Assembly (NCBI GenBank): GCA_947306305.1
Contig: CAMZGI010000003.1
Location: forward strand, 1 to 56,567
Length of the DNA: 56,567 nucleotides
Reading direction: 5' to 3'
Origin: an uncultured Fibrobacter sp.
Lineage (GTDB): Bacteria; Fibrobacterota; Fibrobacteria; Fibrobacterales; Fibrobacteraceae
Shown: positions 51,178-56,567 of the stretch, in pieces
Layout: each line of letters opens with the position of its first letter
Position numbering within the stretch: the stretch's first letter is position 1
Translations under genes and position numbers: made by a program
Notes under the pieces: model-generated
The model's database searches: none
What the model was told of the DNA's origin: nothing
What the model saw: the letters and a program-made list of their open reading frames with translations, nothing else

Positions 51178-52618
51178 GTTTTCTCCTGAAATCAGCAACT
51201 GTTTTTAAGAGGTAATCTAAACTTTCAAAATGTAGTATTTTGGCAAGTCCCAAGTAAATGACGCTACCAAGGACTATCTGCAAAACAATAGTCAAAAAGA
51301 TGTTCAAGTGCAAGCAACCTAACGCAATAATTGCTATAGCCATCACGCAGGCTAAAAGAGCCGAGGGGAGTATGTCTTTTATTTGTTCCAAATAACCGTA
51401 ATTGAGGAGCTTGTTATTGGGGAATGCGTTGACAAACGAAGCGATGACTGTGCACAAGGCGGCACCGTAGGCAATTCCGATGGGGCTTCTGAAATAGAGA
51501 ATGCTTGCGATAAGGATGGTAAGCCCGTAAGCTTTCTTGATGATTTCGAGCTTTAAGAAAATATCGCTGCGGCCCATGGCGTTGATTGCGGACAAGTTAG
51601 AAGTGTGAATCGGATAGAATGCGTAAATGAAACAGAAAATTTGGACAAACGGAACGCAAGGCAACCATTTGTCTCCGAGCAGAATTTGCACAACAGGTTC
51701 TGCCATGGCGCCAAGCCCAGCCATCATCGGGATAATCAAGAACGAACTTGTCACAATGGCACGTCGCATCATCTTCTTGATTTGCGGTCTGTCGTCTTGG
51801 TATGCCGAAAGCGAGGGGAGCATTACCGCTTGAATGGAGTTGTTGACGTTATTAATAATGATGTACGGGAAATGGCTTCCTCGATCGTAAAAGGCGAGGC
51901 TTGCTGGCGAAAACATCTTGCCAATGATAAAGCTTTGCAACTGGGAATAAACGGTATCGAGAATGGACGATAAAAGAAGCTTCCATCCAAACGAAAATAA
52001 CTTGCTCAATCTTTCAAGCGAAAATAGCAACTTGGGTCGCCAAGGGACGACCACCCACATAATTGCGACTGCAAGGATTGAATTGGAAAGCTGTTGCGCA
52101 ACGAGCGCCCACACGCCAAAGCCGGTGAACGCCATCGTGATGCCGATAATACTTGAGGGAATCATCGAACCGATGCTTCGGAAGAAGAACTTCTTGAACA
52201 TCATGTTGCGGGCGACAAAGGCGTACTGGATGGAATTGAAAACGCCAACGAAAAGCGTCAATGTCAAAATGCGGATGATGGTAACAAGTGCAGGCTTTTC
52301 ATAAAAATCGGCAATGAACGGAGCTGCAAAAAAGATAATGGCATACACGACTCCGGCAAGCGCAAGGCTTGCGTAAAAGACGGACGAAAAGTCTGTATCG
52401 TCGGCATCTTTCTTTTGAATAAGCGCCGTGCCTAAACCGCTTTGTACAAAAACGTTCGCGATAGCGATTACCGCCATCACAAGCGCTATCAACCCAAAGT
52501 CTTCTGGGGCGAGCAAACGCGCGAGAATAATGGAGACGACAAACTGCGTCCCCTGAATTCCCATGCGTTCCATGAATTTCCATACCAGCGATGAGATGAT
52601 GGAGGCTTTGGAGGGCAT
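51167..52618 (-). CDS. wzx: Wzx-type polysaccharide flippase (MOP superfamily)
   Basis: A 483-residue membrane protein with about 12-14 helices. The N-terminus reads SSLVWKFMERMGIQGTQFVVSIILARLLAPEDFGLIALVM, the Wzx/MurJ-like pattern with LAPEDFG, followed by LIQKKDADDTDFSSVFYASLALAG. It flips lipid-linked repeat units across the inner membrane for Wzy. Start at 52618 was chosen since upstream in-frame codons would run inside wzc; a weak ribosome site is visible. It lies 19 bp after the wzc stop. Confidence 0.86.
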   Translation of the reverse strand: MPSKASIISSLVWKFMERMGIQGTQFVVSIILARLLAPEDFGLIALVMAVIAIANVFVQSGLGTALIQKKDADDTDFSSVFYASLALAGVVYAIIFFAAPFIADFYEKPALVTIIRILTLTLFVGVFNSIQYAFVARNMMFKKFFFRSIGSMIPSSIIGITMAFTGFGVWALVAQQLSNSILAVAIMWVVVPWRPKLLFSLERLSKLFSFGWKLLLSSILDTVYSQLQSFIIGKMFSPASLAFYDRGSHFPYIIINNVNNSIQAVMLPSLSAYQDDRPQIKKMMRRAIVTSSFLIIPMMAGLGAMAEPVVQILLGDKWLPCVPFVQIFCFIYAFYPIHTSNLSAINAMGRSDIFLKLEIIKKAYGLTILIASILYFRSPIGIAYGAALCTVIASFVNAFPNNKLLNYGYLEQIKDILPSALLACVMAIAIIALGCLHLNIFLTIVLQIVLGSVIYLGLAKILHFESLDYLLKTVADFRRKHGK

Positions 52619-52637
52619 ATTTTTAAAACAGGACCGA

Positions 52638-54731
52638 TTAATATTTTCCGTACTTGTAGCCGTATCCGTCGTTATGGCTGTGTTCGTACTTGTTGATGAC
52701 AAAGCTTGCGTGAGCGATATTGTTGCCCTTCAAAAGCTGCTTCATGCCGTCCTTGATGGCATCGATGCTGTGACGGTTGTATTCGATGACCATGACAATC
52801 TGCGAAGCGAAGCGGCAGGCGAGCGCCGCGTCGGTGACGAGCATAATGGGCGGCGTGTCGATGATGATCAAATCGTACTGCTTTTCGAGTTCGTCGATCA
52901 TGGCCGCGTAATACTTGGAGCCGAGCAGTTCGGACGGATTGCTCGGAACGCTGCCGCACGGCATCACGAACAGGTTCTCGACTTCGGTCTTGCTGATGAC
53001 ATCGGCGATGCTCGCTTTGTGGAGCAGAACCTGCGAAAGCCCTAAATTGCGCTTGAGACCAAATTCCTTGTGCAAACGCCCCTTGCGGATATCCGCGTCG
53101 ATGAGGAGCACTTTTTTGCCAAGTCCAGCGTAGAGTGCCGCGAGGTTTACAGAGATAAAGCTCTTACCCACTCCAGGAATAAGTCCGCTTACGCCAATGA
53201 TGGGGCGGCTTCCGTCTTCCATGCTGAATTCGAGCGAACTGCGCAGAGCTCGCAGCGATTCCACAGCCACGTCGTCGGGCTCGACCACGGCGAGCGGGCG
53301 TGTACCCTTGGTTCCGCTCGGATTGCCCTTCGGGACTTTGGCGTAAACGCTGAATCCTGTTTCGCGTTCGATAAAGTTCGCATCGCGAACGCCGTTGCTG
53401 AGCTTGCTCTTAATAGAAATAATGGCGACTGCGAGGAGAAGGCCGATAAAGAGTGCCGCGCTGATAATCATGGATTTTTTCGGCTTTGTCGGTCGGGTCA
53501 CTTCTTCTGCAAAGTCGATGATGCGGACGGAACCCACTTCGCCAGCGGAGACGAGCTTTAGCTGCTGGATGTTGTTGAGCATGGAAGTGTACATGATTTT
53601 GCTCATATCGACTTCGTTCGTGAGCTTGAGCACTTCTTGCTGCGTGGCGGGCAGTTTCTTTGTTTCGCTAGAGTTTGTGGCGAGTTCTCGTCTAAGTGCG
53701 TTCTCTTGTTCTTCGAGGGTCTTGATAGTGGGGTGTTCCGGCTGGAAAAGTCGGACAGCGCTTTTCTTTTTCTGTTCCAAATCGAGCAAGCTTTGCTGGA
53801 GGCGTGTGCGCTTTTCTAGCACAAGTCGAGTTTCGGCATTGATATCGACAGAGCCAACTTTGTTCCTGTAGGTGTTGAACTTCAAAAGCGAGCTGTCCAT
53901 CTGCGCCTTGACTTCGGGGAGCTGCTTTTCCAAAAATTCCAAAGTCTTTTGCGCTTCGGCGTTGCGCTGTTCCACATTCTGCTGCAAGTAGGTGGTCGCA
54001 ATTTCGTTCAAGATTTTTGTGGCACGGTCTGGATAAATATCTTGGTAGCTGAATTCCAAAATACCCGTCTTCTTGCCTTTTTCCTTGACATCGAAAGCGC
54101 TCTTGAATCTTGAAATGGCGTCGAGCCTGCTGGACTTGTAAAGCTCAAATTTTTGCCCGGCTGTCGCATCCATGTTGAACACGCCAAAAACGACCGTGTC
54201 GCCGCAATAGGGCGTTCTGTAAGTTTGCCCGACTTTTCCCGTCAGGATTTGCTTTGCATTGTGGTCGTAGAGGGCGTATGTATCGCTGTTGAGGGCTTCG
54301 GCGGTCCAAGGCTTGCTGACATCTTCGGTGGAGGGAATGCTATCCCAGGGCACTTCGAAGTTGTTGAGTTCCATGCGGCCTTCGCGATGCAGCAAACGGT
54401 CCAGCTTGTTAGTGGGAATTGCTTCGTATTGCAGACGCAACTTTTCGACGGCTTCGCCGATGATTTGACGGCTATTGATAAGCTCGATTTCTGTTTCGGC
54501 GGGGCTTGTCGTTGCAAACAGGCTTCCCAGCCCGCTCATCAAACCGGAGCTTTTGTTTTTTGTCTCGATTTGAAGCAAGGCATCGACTTTGTAAATCGGG
54601 CGGATCCACATGGCGATGAACATGCCCACTGCACCCGAAAGGAGCAGGCATGGAATCATGATTTTCCAGTTGTTCACCAAGTCTTTTACAAGGTCAAAAA
54701 GGTCAGTTTCTTCTTTTTTGGAAGATGCCAT
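52638..54731 (-). CDS. wzc: Wzc-type polysaccharide co-polymerase and tyrosine autokinase
   Basis: A 697-residue inner-membrane protein that controls chain length and assembly. An N-terminal Wzz domain has a helix near 25-42 (IMIPCLLLSGAVGMFIAMW) and a long periplasmic coiled-coil region, ending in the motif PTKPKKSMIISAALFIGLLL before a second helix. The cytoplasmic BY-kinase has Walker A GLIPGVGKS (Lys523), Walker A' LLIDADIRKG and Walker B LIIIDTPP, and a C-terminal tyrosine cluster (DGYGYKYGKY) for autophosphorylation. It is the first gene of an eight-gene minus-strand operon. No partner phosphatase (Wzb) or outer-membrane Wza is in the window. Confidence 0.9.
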   Translation of the reverse strand: MASSKKEETDLFDLVKDLVNNWKIMIPCLLLSGAVGMFIAMWIRPIYKVDALLQIETKNKSSGLMSGLGSLFATTSPAETEIELINSRQIIGEAVEKLRLQYEAIPTNKLDRLLHREGRMELNNFEVPWDSIPSTEDVSKPWTAEALNSDTYALYDHNAKQILTGKVGQTYRTPYCGDTVVFGVFNMDATAGQKFELYKSSRLDAISRFKSAFDVKEKGKKTGILEFSYQDIYPDRATKILNEIATTYLQQNVEQRNAEAQKTLEFLEKQLPEVKAQMDSSLLKFNTYRNKVGSVDINAETRLVLEKRTRLQQSLLDLEQKKKSAVRLFQPEHPTIKTLEEQENALRRELATNSSETKKLPATQQEVLKLTNEVDMSKIMYTSMLNNIQQLKLVSAGEVGSVRIIDFAEEVTRPTKPKKSMIISAALFIGLLLAVAIISIKSKLSNGVRDANFIERETGFSVYAKVPKGNPSGTKGTRPLAVVEPDDVAVESLRALRSSLEFSMEDGSRPIIGVSGLIPGVGKSFISVNLAALYAGLGKKVLLIDADIRKGRLHKEFGLKRNLGLSQVLLHKASIADVISKTEVENLFVMPCGSVPSNPSELLGSKYYAAMIDELEKQYDLIIIDTPPIMLVTDAALACRFASQIVMVIEYNRHSIDAIKDGMKQLLKGNNIAHASFVINKYEHSHNDGYGYKYGKY

Positions 54732-54810
54732 TAGGTCTTTTCCTCATGCAACAAAATCTTTCCACAAAATTAGAAAAAAACATGGCTCGAAATAGTTTAA
54801 ATTTTGCTTT

Positions 54811-56567
54811 TTAGTCGTCTTTCACGCAGCGGACGGTACTGCCGTTTCTTTTTTCATTTTCAATGAAGCTATTTTCGTCATTGTTCATTTTCCATACGCT
54901 TGCTTTTGCTCCGTCTATTTCGGTAGATGTCCAAAAATAGCTGAACTTTCCTCTATCGGAAAAACCTGTATCGGGGTTGTAATTGCCCAATTTGAATTGG
55001 GCAAAATAAATGTCGGCTTTTTTAATTTCTATTTCTGTGAGCCACGCTTCTAGTTGTTCGTATTCTTTGACGGTAGGAATATGCCAACCTTCAGGACATA
55101 TTCCTTGCACTTTTTCGGGGAGTCCGCAGGATTTTTTGTTTTCTCCCGTGTTGCCGCAGGTTTTGCCTTTGGATGCCCAATAGACTGAGTCGATAACGGC
55201 ACTCCATGTGTAATGAAGTCCTACCTTATGAAGCGAGCTTTCATACCAGCTTCGTCCTTGCATGCTCGGATAATTTTCGCTGTCGTCATAGTGCAAATCT
55301 TCTGCCATCCAGGTTTGCGTCCCGATATTTAGGGTTTCGTATCCTAATTGGGTCCGAGGGTCTGTCATGGAATACCGATTTTTTCCTATCAGGAATGTCC
55401 ATTTGTATGTTGTTTGGCCTGGACCGTAATTCGCTACACATTTGAAATAGGATTTGGTTCCGTCCATTATTTTGTAAAGGCCAGAGGATTTTGGTGTACA
55501 GCCAAACCCCATTTTTATTTCTAATGGAGTAGCCAATCTAAAAGTGTCGCGATGGCAGACGTATTTATCGTTTTTAACAGAAATAATGGCGGAATTAATC
55601 TTGTCAGAAATAATGTTATTGCATTCGGCCTGTTCAATGCTGTCGTAAGTTTGTATTTTTTTGGAACCTAATAGCTTAAAATGACGTGAATCGCAAAGAT
55701 ATAGATTCTTAATTCCAGCGACAATTTCGTCATCGTTATAATCTTGGCATGATCTTGGTGCTACATCAATATCTGTACTCGAAGCTAAATCCCACGAAGT
55801 TTTGAGTGGATATTGGGCTTCGGTTGAATTTTCATGGTGGCAAACATACTTTCTTTTTTCCGCACCTTCTATAATTTCGATCTTTTTTGTTGTGAAACGT
55901 GAATTGCAGCTATAATCTCCGCAGTCAATCTTGATTGCAGGACCCGATTCAATTCTGCCGCTACGACTTTCGGTGCATCCTCCAAGACCTAAAACGCATT
56001 CGGTCACATCGCCTTCGCGCCATCCCCATGTGTCAAATACGTAGCATTTGTCTGTGTTGATGGAACCCCATCGGCTTTCGCCTTGCTTGCCGTTTCCAAA
56101 CCCGATTGTGTCAACTTCTATGTCGGTCGCTCTTATCCACTTGTAGGTGCTGTAAAATTTAGTCTGGTCAAAACTTTCTATTTCAGGGTCGTATGTCATG
56201 TTGGTGCTTTTGACGCATTTGTAATAGCCTTCGTCAAAGCGTGCGTCAAAACAACGGGACTCGAAGTTTCCATTTCTTGTGGTTTTAGTTCTGTATTCGC
56301 AATTGAGCGCAGAGTCGATTTGTCCTTCTCGTTTGGAGGCGAATCCGATGGAATCGAGATTTTCTTCGGTGCAGCCGCCGAGGGATGCTTCGGGGATTGT
56401 CGCAAGCCTCCAAGCGACCAAATCGAAAACATAGACGAGTCCTGTTTTTTCGTCGGTGCGGATGTCTCCATTTTTTGCATTGTTCCATCCTAAATTCGGC
56501 ATTTCCGAGAACAGCTCGCAGCCGAGAATTTTTTTGCAATCGTCGAGGCTTAGCCATCTTTGGTGAT
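54811..56567 (-). CDS. Fibrobacter major paralogous domain protein (5' end outside window)
   Basis: The reading frame stays open to the right window edge, so the N-terminus is missing and the in-frame ATG at 56502 is internal. At least 585 residues are seen. The C-terminal 180 residues match the TIGR02145 domain in wording: IGTQTWMAEDLHYDD, SWYESSLHKVGLHYTWSAV, CPEGWHIPTVKEYEQLEAWL and FSYFWTSTEIDG, ending in SFIENEKRNGSTVRCVKDD. Upstream are imperfect repeats of 70-90 residues, each with a WR motif, a GGCTE/EC segment and a C-x-x-x-C-like pair (YVCHHENST, YVCHRDTFR). The likely location is the cell surface; function unknown. Stop at 54811. Confidence 0.75.
   Translation of the reverse strand, partial: HQRWLSLDDCKKILGCELFSEMPNLGWNNAKNGDIRTDEKTGLVYVFDLVAWRLATIPEASLGGCTEENLDSIGFASKREGQIDSALNCEYRTKTTRNGNFESRCFDARFDEGYYKCVKSTNMTYDPEIESFDQTKFYSTYKWIRATDIEVDTIGFGNGKQGESRWGSINTDKCYVFDTWGWREGDVTECVLGLGGCTESRSGRIESGPAIKIDCGDYSCNSRFTTKKIEIIEGAEKRKYVCHHENSTEAQYPLKTSWDLASSTDIDVAPRSCQDYNDDEIVAGIKNLYLCDSRHFKLLGSKKIQTYDSIEQAECNNIISDKINSAIISVKNDKYVCHRDTFRLATPLEIKMGFGCTPKSSGLYKIMDGTKSYFKCVANYGPGQTTYKWTFLIGKNRYSMTDPRTQLGYETLNIGTQTWMAEDLHYDDSENYPSMQGRSWYESSLHKVGLHYTWSAVIDSVYWASKGKTCGNTGENKKSCGLPEKVQGICPEGWHIPTVKEYEQLEAWLTEIEIKKADIYFAQFKLGNYNPDTGFSDRGKFSYFWTSTEIDGAKASVWKMNNDENSFIENEKRNGSTVRCVKDD

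Overview
The window looks like a chromosomal piece of a Fibrobacter species (phylum Fibrobacterota). The reasons are internal: a lipoprotein whose layout fits the large Fibrobacter paralogous family TIGR02171 (sulfatase-modifying-factor fold, beta-propeller, SGNH-like domain), a C-terminal domain of the Fibrobacter 'major paralogous' type (TIGR02145) in the protein cut by the right edge, a secreted protein with GLUG and Listeria/Bacteroides-type repeats followed by a Ser-rich linker and a short C-terminal domain, and a type III glutamine synthetase tail. No tRNA, rRNA, CRISPR array or transposase was seen.

Left part (1-19.8 kb) is mostly housekeeping: the glutamine synthetase end, a large surface protein, two von Willebrand A (BatA/BatB-like) membrane proteins on opposite strands, an AzlCD amino-acid exporter, a membrane protein with a degenerate GGDEF domain, an operon of an M16-like lipoprotein, an unknown secreted protein and a SpoU-type RNA methyltransferase, then MlaD-like protein, HPr, Enzyme I and a Slt-type lytic transglycosylase, a small four-helix-bundle protein and a DMT transporter.

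Right part (20-54.7 kb) is one large surface-polysaccharide locus of the Wzx/Wzy/Wzc type. It has GDP-mannose 6-dehydrogenase (uronic acid precursor), UDP-galactopyranose mutase, at least seven glycosyltransferases, a Wzy-like polymerase, a Wzx flippase, a Wzc-type tyrosine kinase/co-polymerase, two polysaccharide-lyase-type proteins (heparinase II/III and PL8), and a phosphonate module: PEP mutase and phosphonopyruvate decarboxylase, followed by a phosphoesterase, an SDR, a LicC-like nucleotidyltransferase and an unfamiliar Rossmann protein. Convergent to it is an operon ending in three LicD-type transferases, preceded by an ATP-grasp/HAD fusion and an LtaS-like transferase. Together they suggest an acidic polymer carrying a CMP-activated phosphonate side group put on by LicD enzymes. 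The usual third-step phosphonate enzyme (AEP transaminase or Fe-alcohol dehydrogenase) is not here.

Between genes lies the most unusual DNA: three intergenic arrays built of 7-bp units (NNNNAAC or its reverse GTTNNNN) arranged as inverted arms, carrying 13-nt hairpins of constant 5-3-5 geometry whose stems differ in sequence but keep pairing. The four-helix-bundle gene is itself bracketed by inverted heptamer runs of a related kind, and its stop codon lies inside one of them. There are also three copies of a REP-like palindrome (one inserted in frame in a coding sequence), a triple AT-rich inverted repeat, and a candidate structured RNA at about 9.4 kb.
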